Below, piece by piece: positions 57,504-64,000 of a stretch of DNA of 64,000 nucleotides (the first letter of the stretch is position 1; the number at the start of each line of letters is the position of its first letter). The position numbers and the translations under genes were made by a program. The notes beneath the pieces are model-generated. The model saw nothing but the letters and a program-made list of their open reading frames with translations, did not search any database and was not told the DNA's origin. The stretch is from Embleya scabrispora (GTDB taxonomy: Bacteria; Actinomycetota; Actinomycetes; Streptomycetales; Streptomycetaceae), in assembly GCF_002024165.1 (NCBI RefSeq), contig NZ_MWQN01000001.1, forward strand, positions 4,939,501 through 5,003,500, read 5' to 3'.

Positions 57504-58100
57504 CCGCTCGACCGAGCCGCCGCCCATCGCCTGCTCCAGCACGTCGAGATACTGGCCCGCCATCACCTCGGTGCGCATCACGTCGAACAGCGGCTTGGCC
57601 GCGCGCAGCGCCCGGTCGTCCACCCCGCTCGCGCCGAACATCTCGTCGCACCAGGACAGACACAGGTCGCCGAGCAGAATCGCCGCCGCGGAGCCGAACG
57701 ACTCGCCCGAGCCGACCCAGCCGCTCTCCCCGTGCAGCCCCTCGAACCGGCGGTGCACGGCCGGCTTGCCGCGCCGGGTGTCGCTGCTGTCCATCAGGTC
57801 GTCGTGGATCAGCGCGCTGGCCTGGAGCAACTCCAGCGCGGTGGCCGCCCGCACGATGGCCTCGTCCGCCTGCCCCGGACCGGCGATCCCGCGCCACCCC
57901 CAATAGCAAAAGCCCGGGCGCAGCCGCTTGCCGCCGTCGAGCACGAAGTCGTTCAGCGCCGCGGTGACCGGGACCATGCCCTCGCCCACATCGGCGAGCA
58001 CGCGCGCCTGCCGGTCCATGAACTCGCCCAGCGCGGCATTGATCCGCTGCCGGAGGCCGTCCCGGTCCAGGGGGTGTACGGGGAAGGATTCGGCAGCCAT
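57009..58100 (-). CDS. Polyprenyl diphosphate synthase (IdsA-like)
   Basis: A 363-residue prenyltransferase that extends isoprenyl diphosphates with isopentenyl diphosphate. GGKRLRPGFCYWGW, the first Asp-rich motif HDDLMDSSDTRRG (Asp100, Asp101 and Asp104) and the second [10 protein letters not shown] are present, with the K/R of [14 protein letters not shown]. Product length is set by residues before the first motif (about 95-99, SALIH here) and looks like a geranylgeranyl-type pocket, but this is not certain. The ATG at 58100 follows GGAAG. A CrtI-like gene lies 1.5 kb further on. Confidence 0.93.
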   Translation of the reverse strand: MAAESFPVHPLDRDGLRQRINAALGEFMDRQARVLADVGEGMVPVTAALNDFVLDGGKRLRPGFCYWGWRGIAGPGQADEAIVRAATALELLQASALIHDDLMDSSDTRRGKPAVHRRFEGLHGESGWVGSGESFGSAAAILLGDLCLSWCDEMFGASGVDDRALRAAKPLFDVMRTEVMAGQYLDVLEQAMGGGSVERSRRVMRFKSAKYTIERPLHVGAALAGADPAAFAAYSAYGLPLGEAFQLRDDVLGVFGDPERTGKPAGDDLREGKRTVLLALAGERADAAQNEVLTALVGDPALSDTGVKELRAVIEDTGALADVETMIGDLTERALTALAGAPIAEDAREVLRELVDAATVRSV

Positions 58101-58263
58101 GGAGTCTTCCGTCGAAGGCGGGAAACGAACAGGAAATACGGGGCAGCCTAACTTGCGCCGGGTGCGAGTCCCCTGGTCGCCCGCCGCGAAGCCGGGGTCG
58201 CGCGCTCGTCTCGCGGAGTGGAAGGCCTACCTCACCGCGCGGAACGCCCGATAACCTGCGTGC

Positions 58264-59217
58264 ATGTCTCTCGGTGCGGCAGCCACCCGAATCAGTCGAA
58301 CTCCGGCCATTCGCGATCTCCTCGCGGACGGCACCCGGTCCTTCTCCTTCGAGTTCATGCCCCCACGCACGGAGGCGGGCACCCGCACCCTGTGGGAGGC
58401 CATCCGCCGCGTCGAGGCACTGGCGCCGACCTTCGTCTCGGTCACCTACGGCGCGGGCGGCTCCAGCCGGGGTCTGACCGTCGACACGACCGAGCGGATC
58501 GCCACCGAGACCACGCTCACCCCCGTGGGGCACCTCACCGCGGTCGGCCACTCGCGCGCCGAGCTGCGCAACATCATCGGGCAGTACGCCAACGCGGGCG
58601 TGCGCAACGTGCTCGCGCTGCGCGGCGACCCGCCGGGCGACCCGAAGGGCGAGTGGATCGCCCACCCCGACGGCTTCACCTACGCCGTCGAGCTGGTCGA
58701 GCTGCTGCGCGCGTCCGGCGACTTCTGCGTGGGCATCGCCGCGTTCCCGGAGATGCACCCGCGCTCGAGCAACTGGGACGAGGACATCCGGCACTTCGTG
58801 GCCAAGTGCCGCGCGGGCGCCGACTACGCGATCACCCAGATGTTCTTCGACGTCGAGGACTACCTGCGCCTGCGCGACCGGGTCGCGGCGGCCGGCTGCG
58901 ACATCCCGATCATCCCCGAGGTGATGCCGGTGACCAGCCCGACCACGCTGGTGCGGGCCGACGAGCTGAGCGGCTGCTCGGTGCCGGCCGACCTGTCGGC
59001 GGCGGTGGCGGCGGTCGGCGACGACCGGGCGGCGGTGCGCGCGATCGGGGTGGAGTACGCCACCCGGATGTCCGAGCGGCTGCTCGCCGAGGGCGCGCCG
59101 GGCCTGCACTTCATCACCTTGAACCGGTCGACCGCGACCACCGAGATCTACCAGAACCTCGGGCTGGACGGGGACGCCGGCGCGGCGCGGGGGGCCGGCT
59201 CGACCGAAATCGGCTGA
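58264..59217 (+). CDS. metF: Methylenetetrahydrofolate reductase
   Basis: A 317-residue flavoenzyme that supplies methyltetrahydrofolate for methionine synthesis. [26 protein letters not shown], the [15 protein letters not shown] loop and [11 protein letters not shown] are typical. Length is normal with an Ala/Gly tail of about 20 residues. TAACCT (58252-58257) ends 6 nt before the ATG, a leaderless arrangement. There is no SAM or cobalamin riboswitch in the 163 nt upstream, unlike the aminotransferase gene at 12.2 kb. Confidence 0.96.
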   Translation: MSLGAAATRISRTPAIRDLLADGTRSFSFEFMPPRTEAGTRTLWEAIRRVEALAPTFVSVTYGAGGSSRGLTVDTTERIATETTLTPVGHLTAVGHSRAELRNIIGQYANAGVRNVLALRGDPPGDPKGEWIAHPDGFTYAVELVELLRASGDFCVGIAAFPEMHPRSSNWDEDIRHFVAKCRAGADYAITQMFFDVEDYLRLRDRVAAAGCDIPIIPEVMPVTSPTTLVRADELSGCSVPADLSAAVAAVGDDRAAVRAIGVEYATRMSERLLAEGAPGLHFITLNRSTATTEIYQNLGLDGDAGAARGAGSTEIG

Positions 59218-59287
59218 CGTGCTTTCCTCCCGACGACCGGTTCACCCTCTAGGGTGAGGCCACGAACCGGTAACGGAGGGATCGACC

Positions 59288-59581
59288 GTGCAGTTCGGCC
59301 TGGTGATGCTCTACATCCTGTTCGTGCCGATCGGTCTGTGGCTGCTGACCGAGGTGTTGTGGCAGCACGGCGCCCCCTTCCGCTACCGCGTGCTGGCCTT
59401 CGTCGGCTTCGTCGGCGTGGCCGCCGGTGTGGGCATCAAGAACCCGGTGGTGGTCGGCATCGGCGCGTTCTGCTTCGCGGTCGGCCAGTTCCTGACCACC
59501 CGCTATGTGCGCAAGGCGTACCACCACGGCTGGACGGTCAGCGGTCGCCGCCCGAAGGGCCGCCGCGCCAAGGCCCGCTAA
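59288..59581 (+). CDS. Small conserved membrane protein
   Basis: A 97-residue protein with an N-terminal helix (about 4-24), a second pair (about 34-72) and a basic C-terminal tail (KGRRAKAR). It begins with GTG at 59288 behind GGAGGG. The sequence upstream has TAGGGT inside a palindromic region (59236-59271). I know no function; proteins of this form are widely conserved in Streptomyces, as I recall. It follows metF by 70 nt. Confidence 0.85.
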   Translation: MQFGLVMLYILFVPIGLWLLTEVLWQHGAPFRYRVLAFVGFVGVAAGVGIKNPVVVGIGAFCFAVGQFLTTRYVRKAYHHGWTVSGRRPKGRRAKAR

Positions 59582-59663
59582 ACCCGGCCCGGTCGAAATC
59601 CCCGACCGGAATTCTCGGCCCCCGCGGACGCCTCGGCCCCGGCCGGACACCGCGAGCCACCCC

Positions 59664-61154
59664 CTACGCGCGCCCGATCAGCTCCGCCACCAGTGCCGCC
59701 GACATGCCGACCCGGGGCAGCCCGCCGCCCGGATGGGCACTCGCGCCGACCGAGAACAGACCCGGTACGGCCGACCGGTTCGGCACCCGGCGCGGCGCGT
59801 TGCGCGGACCGTCGGCGCCCGCGCCCGGCGCCGCGCCGCCCGGGGCACCGGTGGCCGCCGCCACGTCGGCCGGGGTGCGCAACTCGGACCACAGGACCCG
59901 GTCGCGCACGTCGAGGCCGCGCCGGGCCAGCAGGTCGAGCAGGGTCGCGGGGTAGGTGTCCCGGACGGCGGCCGAGGCCCAGTCCACGACGCCGTGCGGC
60001 GGCACGCGCAGCTGTACCGTCCACGCGCTGTGCCCCTCGGGGGCCAGTGTCGGGTCGTCGGGGGCGAGCACGCACAACGTCGGATCGCTCGGCGGCGCGG
60101 GGCGTCGGGCGAACAGCGCGTCCGGCTCCCGGCCCGGATCGTCCGCGAACAGATAGGTGCGGTGCGGCATTTCCGGGGTGTGCCCGCGCAGCGCGAGATG
60201 CAGTTCGAGCGTCGCGGAGGCGGCCGGCACCCGCCGCGCCCCGGCGGCTCCCGGGCCGGACACCAGCCCCGCCGCGTGCGGGTCGGTGGGCAGGTCGGTG
60301 ATCACGATGTCGGCGGCCAGGCGCCCGCCGTCGGCCAGGCGCACCCCGCCGACCCGGTCGCCCTCGCGTTCGATCGCGACGACCTCGGTGTCGGTGCGCA
60401 CCTTCACCTTCCGCTGCAGGCAGCGCGCGTGCAGCGCCTCGGTCATCCGGTGCAGGCCGCCGCGCACCCACCACACCCCGAAGGTCTCCTCCAGGTAGGG
60501 CAGCGTGGCCAGCGTCGCGGGCGCCTTGCCCGGATGGCAGCCCGCCTCGGCGGCGAAGCGCTCCAGGTGGGCGCGCAGCCGGGGATCGCTCAGCGTGGCC
60601 CGGCCGAGCGAGCGCAACGACCGCCACGGGGCGGTGACGCGCAGGTCGGCCCGCCCGCTCCCGGCACTGCGCAGCCGCTCGGCCCGCCGGGCCGGGTCGG
60701 CCAGGAGCGGTGCCTCGATGAAGCTCTTCCGGGTGACCCCCCACATCTCGCCGGCCCGGTGCAGCAGCCGCTGCCAGTCGTCGCCCGCGCCCGGCCCGAA
60801 GCCCGCCTCGAACGCGTCGTGGGTCCCGGACCGGGAGGCGTTGGGGAGGTCGACGACGGTACGCGCCCCGGTCGCGGCGGCGAACGACTCGCGGGTGGGG
60901 GAGGCGAGCGGGACCAGGTCCACCACGTCCTCGATCGCCGCGCCGGTCTTGAGGAACAGGTCGCGGTAGACGGCCGGCAGCGTGAGCAGCCCGGGGCCGG
61001 TGGTGAAGGTGAAGCCGTCGCGGACGATCGACCCGGAGGCGCCGCCGGTCGAGGACGACCGTTCGCAGATCGTCACCTCGTGTCGAAGCGTGGCCAGCCG
61101 AGCGGCCACCGCCAATCCACCGATACCTGCGCCGACGATCACAATGCGAGCCAC
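59664..61154 (-). CDS. Phytoene desaturase-family FAD oxidoreductase (CrtI-like)
   Basis: A 496-residue flavoprotein. The FAD-binding VIVGAGIGGLAVAARLA (5-21) and the second ER...TGG motif (ERSSSTGGASGS) open the chain; VWWVRGGLHRMTEALHA and the C-terminal SVGASAHPGGGLPRVGMSAA with the GxxxPG-type motif are as in CrtI. No phytoene synthase is nearby, and the desaturase family also includes isomerases and other oxidases, so carotenoid formation is not assured. The GTG at 61154 has TACGCT 8 nt upstream. Confidence 0.88.
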   Translation of the reverse strand: MARIVIVGAGIGGLAVAARLATLRHEVTICERSSSTGGASGSIVRDGFTFTTGPGLLTLPAVYRDLFLKTGAAIEDVVDLVPLASPTRESFAAATGARTVVDLPNASRSGTHDAFEAGFGPGAGDDWQRLLHRAGEMWGVTRKSFIEAPLLADPARRAERLRSAGSGRADLRVTAPWRSLRSLGRATLSDPRLRAHLERFAAEAGCHPGKAPATLATLPYLEETFGVWWVRGGLHRMTEALHARCLQRKVKVRTDTEVVAIEREGDRVGGVRLADGGRLAADIVITDLPTDPHAAGLVSGPGAAGARRVPAASATLELHLALRGHTPEMPHRTYLFADDPGREPDALFARRPAPPSDPTLCVLAPDDPTLAPEGHSAWTVQLRVPPHGVVDWASAAVRDTYPATLLDLLARRGLDVRDRVLWSELRTPADVAAATGAPGGAAPGAGADGPRNAPRRVPNRSAVPGLFSVGASAHPGGGLPRVGMSAALVAELIGRA

Positions 61155-61718
61155 GTCGGTAGAGCGTATATGCGGAAGCGGGGGACCAGGCCCGCCCCCC
61201 GGGCCTGGTCCCCCGCTCCGTCCCGCGACCGCTCCCCACGGTCTACGGGCCCACCCCCCAGCGGGTCACGATTGGTAAGACTCGCGACCCCCGTCCAGGG
61301 TTGTACGCGCGGGGAAGATTTCTTTCCACGAATCCGCGGCGCCCCGAAAACCACGATCGACGGGGACAAGGGTCCCGGTACTCGGTGCGTTTCTGAGTAT
61401 CCGTACGGATGTCGCGCCCCCGGGCCGACCGCCAGAGTTGTCGGCACGGGGAGAGCCCAGGGGGAGCCTCGGGGGAGCGCCGTTCGAGGGGGACGGCGGA
61501 GGCGAGCGACGACATCGGGACCGGCGACACGGGGCGACGGAACGGATGGACGGGGACGACGGCCGCGGGGGGCGGCGGGTCGTTCGGAGCGGTGGTCCGG
61601 TCGTGGGGACGGCGGACCACCGCTTTTCGCGGTGCGCGGCCCGGGTCGCACGCGCCGACCGGCCCCGGTTCGCGCGCGGTGCGCGGCCGGTCGGCTTCGA
61701 GCGCGGCGGGCGACCGGG
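61155..61718. other. Non-coding region upstream of the CrtI-like gene
   Basis: A 564-nt gap between minus-strand genes. The promoter of the CrtI-like gene (TACGCT at 61168-61163) is followed upstream by a perfect 18-nt inverted repeat (61177-61217). A segment at 61277-61304 read on the minus strand has ACAACC and CGAGTCT about 16 nt apart, similar to ECF sigma promoters. No protein frame is credible. Confidence 0.55.
61177..61217. repeat. 18-bp perfect inverted repeat upstream of the CrtI-like gene
   Basis: AGCGGGGGACCAGGCCCG (61177-61194), a loop of five C, and the exact complement (61200-61217). It overlaps the expected -35 position of the CrtI-like gene promoter, so it may be an operator; a terminator role for the distant upstream gene is less likely. 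Confidence 0.88.
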
Positions 61719-62585
61719 TCAGCCGGTGACCACCGCGACCAGCCGGGTGCCCGGGGCGAACGCGCCGCGCTCGGCGAGGGCGAACAGCCCGAACAACATC
61801 TTGCCCACGTAGACCGGCTCGGGCGCGAAGCCGTGTCGGGTCGCGAAGTCGGCGAGGAAGGCGTCCAGTTCCGGGCCGCGCCGGGCGTAGCCGCCGTGGT
61901 GGAAGTCGTTCTCCACGTGCCAGTTGTCGGTCGGGGCGCCGTAGGTGCGGCGCTGGAGGTCGGCCACCTCGTCGGCGAGGAAGCCGCCCCTGAGCACCGC
62001 GAAGCCGATCGCGCGCCGCCCGGCGGGCAGTCCCGCCGCGATCCCGGCCAGCGTGCCGCCGGTGCCCACCGCGACGCAGACCGTGTCGACGTCGTCGCCG
62101 AGTTCGGCGGGCAACTCCGCGCACCCGCGCACGGCGGCCTCGTTGCTGCCGCCCTCGGGCAGTACGTACGCCGGCCCGTGTGCGGCGAGCAGTCGCTCCA
62201 GCACCTGTGGCGTGTGCTTGGCCCGGTAGGTGGCGCGGTCCACGAACACCAGCCGCATGCCGCGTTCGGCCGCGAAGGCGAGCGACGGGTTGAGCGGGCG
62301 GTCGGCGAGCTCCTCGCCGCGCACCACGCCGACGGTGGCCAGGCCGAGCGCGCGGCCGGCGGCGGCGGTGGCCCGCAGGTGGTTCGAGTAGGCGCCGCCG
62401 AAGGTCAGCAGGGTGTGCTCGCCCCGCTCGCGGGCCGCCGCCAGGTTGTACTTCAGCTTGCGCCACTTGTTGCCCGGCACCTCGGGATGGATCAGGTCGT
62501 CGCGCTTGAGGCGCAGGCGCAGGCCGAGAGCGGTCAGGCGGGGATCGGACAGCTCGCACAGCGGCGAGGGCAGACGTGGTCGCAC
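61719..62585 (-). CDS. PLP-dependent deaminase / D-cysteine desulfhydrase family
   Basis: A 288-residue type II PLP enzyme of the 1-aminocyclopropane-1-carboxylate deaminase family. LKRDDLIHPEVPGNKWRKLKYNL has the cofactor lysine, LLTFGGAYSNHLRATAAAG and AVGTGGTLAGIAAGLP the phosphate loops. The ACC deaminase and D-cysteine desulfhydrase activities cannot be told apart by eye. The GTG at 62585 is the only credible start after an Arg/Pro-rich open stretch to 62735, which has no ribosome site. It diverges from the SOS operon. Confidence 0.88.
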   Translation of the reverse strand: MRPRLPSPLCELSDPRLTALGLRLRLKRDDLIHPEVPGNKWRKLKYNLAAARERGEHTLLTFGGAYSNHLRATAAAGRALGLATVGVVRGEELADRPLNPSLAFAAERGMRLVFVDRATYRAKHTPQVLERLLAAHGPAYVLPEGGSNEAAVRGCAELPAELGDDVDTVCVAVGTGGTLAGIAAGLPAGRRAIGFAVLRGGFLADEVADLQRRTYGAPTDNWHVENDFHHGGYARRGPELDAFLADFATRHGFAPEPVYVGKMLFGLFALAERGAFAPGTRLVAVVTG

Positions 62586-62926
62586 CCGGGCAGGGTCGCA
62601 CGTCGGCCGGTTCGGCGCCGTCGGTGGTGGAGCCGGTCGGCGGCGTCGGTGGTGGGCCGGCTGTCGGAGTGGCCTGTCACGGTGGACGGGACGGGAGCGG
62701 TTCGACGCGAACGTGCTCGAACATCGATCGAACACGCCGGTTCGCCCGGTACTGCGGCAATGACGTTGACGTGGGTGGGGGAGAGAGCTTTACTGGCAAA
62801 CGGGATCGAACTTTTGTTCGAGAAAGAAGTTCGATTCGAACGGCACGGGGCAAACGGATGGGCAGCCGGGGTCGCGGTGCGTGGGGAAGCGCATCGCGGC
62901 CCGGGCTTCGGCAGAGGAGGAGCCGT
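62586..62926. promoter_or_regulatory. Divergent regulatory region with SOS box
   Basis: A 341-nt region between the PLP deaminase gene and the DUF6504 gene. Besides the LexA box at 62806-62821 it has several more TCGAAC/GTTCGA half-sites (62700-62740 and 62828-62842). A 56-codon frame from 62760 overlaps the next gene start (ATGA), but the box lies within it, so it is probably not translated. Confidence 0.7.
62806..62821. promoter_or_regulatory. LexA (SOS) operator
   Basis: TCGAACTTTTGTTCGA is a perfect palindromic SOS box of the Gram-positive/actinobacterial type (TCGAAC-N4-GTTCGA), 105 nt before the DUF6504 start. Confidence 0.93.
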
Positions 62927-63214
62927 ATGACGCGTCTGCACACCGATCCGGTGGAGGTGCTGCGCAATGGTGGGGACCCCGCGCGGTTCCTGTGGCACGA
63001 CCGGCTCTACGTGGTCCGGGAAGTGCTCGGCCACTGGGTCGAGACCGGCGAGTGGTGGCAGCACGCGCGTTCGCGGGCCGCCGTCGTGACGACGGGGGAG
63101 CGCGAGGTGTGGCGTGTGGAGGCCGGAGCCGGTCGCAGCGCGCCACTGGGCGTCTACGACCTCAGCCTGGACGCCGGCGCCGGTACCTGGACGCTGGCTC
63201 GGACCGCCGATTGA
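62927..63214 (+). CDS. DUF6504 family protein
   Basis: A 95-residue protein with the segments FLWHDRLYVVREVLGHWVETGEWW and EREVWRVEAG then GVYDLSLDAGAGTWTL, matching DUF6504, which accompanies translesion polymerase genes (ImuB or DnaE2) in actinobacteria. The ATG at 62927 has GAGGAGG 6 nt upstream. It is the first gene behind the LexA box. Its role in the SOS polymerase complex is not known. Confidence 0.82.
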   Translation: MTRLHTDPVEVLRNGGDPARFLWHDRLYVVREVLGHWVETGEWWQHARSRAAVVTTGEREVWRVEAGAGRSAPLGVYDLSLDAGAGTWTLARTAD

Positions 63215-63226
63215 GGAGGTGACTCC

Positions 63227-63742
63227 GTGAGCGCAAGCGCGAGCGCGAGTGTGCGCACGAGTGTGAACCAGTCCGCCCACATCCCCGAGCCGCCGCCGAT
63301 CCGACGAGCGCCGGTGCGCTGGTCGTCCGCCCCGCGCGGCGCGCTCGACCTGCTGGCCCAGGCCCGGCGCGGGCTCACGGAGGCCGCCGTCAACCCCGAC
63401 GCGGCGGAGCGCTACGCCACCGCCCACCTGGCCGCGCTGCGGGTGGCCGCGGCCGTGCTCGCCGCCCGCGCACAGGCCGACGAGCAGCGCCCGGGCCGGC
63501 GCCGGCGGGCCCCGCGCAGCGCGTGGGAACTGCTGCCGAAGGTGGCGCCAGAGCTGGTCGAGTGGGCCGCCTTCTTCGCGTCCGGCGCCCGCAAGCGCGC
63601 CGCCGCCGAGGCGGGCCTGCCCGGCGCGGTCACCGGCCGCGAGGCCGACGACCTGATCCGCGACGTCGAGACCTTCTTCCGCCTGGTGGTGCGCCTGCTC
63701 GCACTGCCCCCGATCCCGGCCTCGCCCCCTCCCGTCGACTGA
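63227..63742 (+). CDS. SAV_6107-family HEPN domain protein
   Basis: A 171-residue helical protein. ALDLLAQARRGLTEAAVNP and ERYATAHLAALRVAAAVLAARA, then RSAWELLPKVAPELVEWAAFFASGA, match the SAV_6107 HEPN family of Streptomyces. The canonical HEPN RNase motif Rx4-6H is not clear, so nuclease activity is doubtful. The GTG at 63227 has GGAGGTGA, an almost perfect ribosome site, 12 nt after the DUF6504 stop. It leads into the polymerase gene. Confidence 0.85.
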   Translation: MSASASASVRTSVNQSAHIPEPPPIRRAPVRWSSAPRGALDLLAQARRGLTEAAVNPDAAERYATAHLAALRVAAAVLAARAQADEQRPGRRRRAPRSAWELLPKVAPELVEWAAFFASGARKRAAAEAGLPGAVTGREADDLIRDVETFFRLVVRLLALPPIPASPPPVD

Positions 63743-63819
63743 ACTGCACGCCTTTCTCGAACGCCCCTTTCTCCAACGCCCCGCCCTCGAACGCCCCCAC
63801 CCAAGAACCGGCACCACCC

Positions 63820-64000
63820 ATGAACCGACCGAATCGATCGAACCGCCCCTTCGCCCACCTGCACGTCGCGTCGGGGCATTCGATGCGCTACGGCGTCTCG
63901 CACCCGCGCATCCTGATCGAGCGAGCGGTCGAACACGGCCTGGACACCCTCGCGCTGACCGACCGGGACGGGGTGTACGGCGCGGTCGCCTTCGCGCGCG
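63820..64000 (+). CDS. dnaE2: DnaE2-type error-prone DNA polymerase, N-terminal part
   Basis: The first 60 codons of a DNA polymerase III alpha-subunit-like protein, beginning MNRPNRSNRPFAHLHVASGH with the PHP domain motif (AHLHVASGHSMRYGVSHP) and LALTDRDGVYGAVAFA. The gene runs off the window. The PHP N-terminus and its place behind SAV_6107 and the SOS box mark it as DnaE2, the SOS mutagenesis polymerase, rather than replicative DnaE1. ATG 63820 has no ribosome site, so it may depend on coupling or on a leaderless message. Confidence 0.85.
   Translation, partial: MNRPNRSNRPFAHLHVASGHSMRYGVSHPRILIERAVEHGLDTLALTDRDGVYGAVAFAR

Noticed and set aside
58101-58263. Riboswitch upstream of metF
   Set aside because: No SAM or cobalamin core motif could be found, and the TAACCT box suggests a leaderless message.
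61409-61729. 106-codon plus-strand frame in the gap upstream of the CrtI-like gene
   Set aside because: Low-complexity Ser/Gly/Arg composition, no ribosome site, and it ends over the PLP deaminase stop.
62760-62930. 56-codon frame MTLTWVGERALLANG... overlapping the DUF6504 start by ATGA
   Set aside because: The LexA box lies inside it and the DUF6504 gene has its own strong ribosome site; it is more likely leader sequence.
59505-62930. 1141-codon plus-strand open frame
   Set aside because: It is antisense to the CrtI-like and PLP deaminase genes; its length comes from the G+C bias that removes stop codons.

Overview
The window is about 72% G+C. It reads as a conserved chromosomal core segment of a filamentous actinomycete of the Streptomyces type (Streptomycetales). 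Three things support this: the gene content and order (ctaD-ctaF, ctaE-qcrCAB, trpD, the pimB/fadD block, an ArsA-like ATPase, glkA, plsC, a macRS-like two-component pair, pfk, trpEG, aroH, bfd/bfr, a PASTA kinase, thiGSO, thiE, metF), which from memory resembles the ctaD-to-metF stretch of Streptomyces coelicolor; actinobacterial families such as Rv2175c, DUF5304 and SAV_6107; and GTG starts, GGAGG ribosome sites and TANNNT -10 boxes. The species cannot be named. No rRNA, tRNA, phage, insertion sequence or CRISPR array was seen.

Layout. 1-4.1 kb: end of the cytochrome aa3 oxidase operon and two L,D-transpeptidase lipoproteins in tandem. 4.1-9.5 kb: the ctaE-qcrC-qcrA-qcrB operon (minus strand), with a CtaG-like oxidase assembly protein diverging from it. 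9.5-14.4 kb: two small proteins, trpD, a SAM-IV-type riboswitch in front of a class V aminotransferase, then an 830-nt repeat-rich non-coding stretch. 14.4-21 kb: an AsnC-type ligand-binding domain, an exonuclease, a zinc-ribbon gene that appears frameshifted, a NYN-domain nuclease and two membrane-associated zinc peptidases. 21-24.3 kb: a toxin-antitoxin-like pair, a GT87 mannosyltransferase and PimB. 24.3-31.7 kb: long-chain acyl-CoA ligase, phosphoesterase, SRPBCC protein, ArsA-like ATPase, DUF5304, glucokinase and a nuclease-fold protein. 31.7-42.1 kb: a Ser/Thr kinase, lipid and esterase functions, a sensor kinase/response regulator pair, phosphofructokinase, a surface protein, an APH-fold kinase and a 41-residue zinc-ribbon peptide gene. 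42.3-47 kb: fused anthranilate synthase with a Trp-codon leader and attenuator, diverging from class II DAHP synthase, then threonine aldolase. 47-51 kb: bfd behind an iron box, bacterioferritin, a molybdopterin oxidoreductase and the PASTA kinase. 51-59.6 kb: thiamine genes under a TPP riboswitch, a ferredoxin-reductase-type flavoprotein, Rv2175c, thiE, a membrane-anchored RNase Sa-type nuclease, polyprenyl synthase and metF. 59.6-64 kb: a CrtI-like desaturase, a PLP deaminase, and an operon behind a perfect LexA box leading into a DnaE2-type polymerase that runs off the window.

How it works together. The respiratory genes supply the bcc-aa3 branch of the terminal chain. The aromatic genes (trpD, trpEG, aroH) and the thiamine genes carry several RNA-level controls: a Trp attenuator, a SAM riboswitch and a TPP riboswitch. 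Iron storage is marked by a DmdR/IdeR-type box and the translesion polymerase operon by an SOS box. At least 13 genes have a TANNNT hexamer ending 6-8 nt before the start codon, the arrangement expected of leaderless mRNAs; this also decided several start codons. The items most worth a second look are the Trp leader, the LexA-controlled polymerase operon, the overlapping 41-codon zinc-ribbon gene, the 79-bp tandem array, the frameshifted zinc-ribbon gene and the PPi-type residues of the phosphofructokinase.
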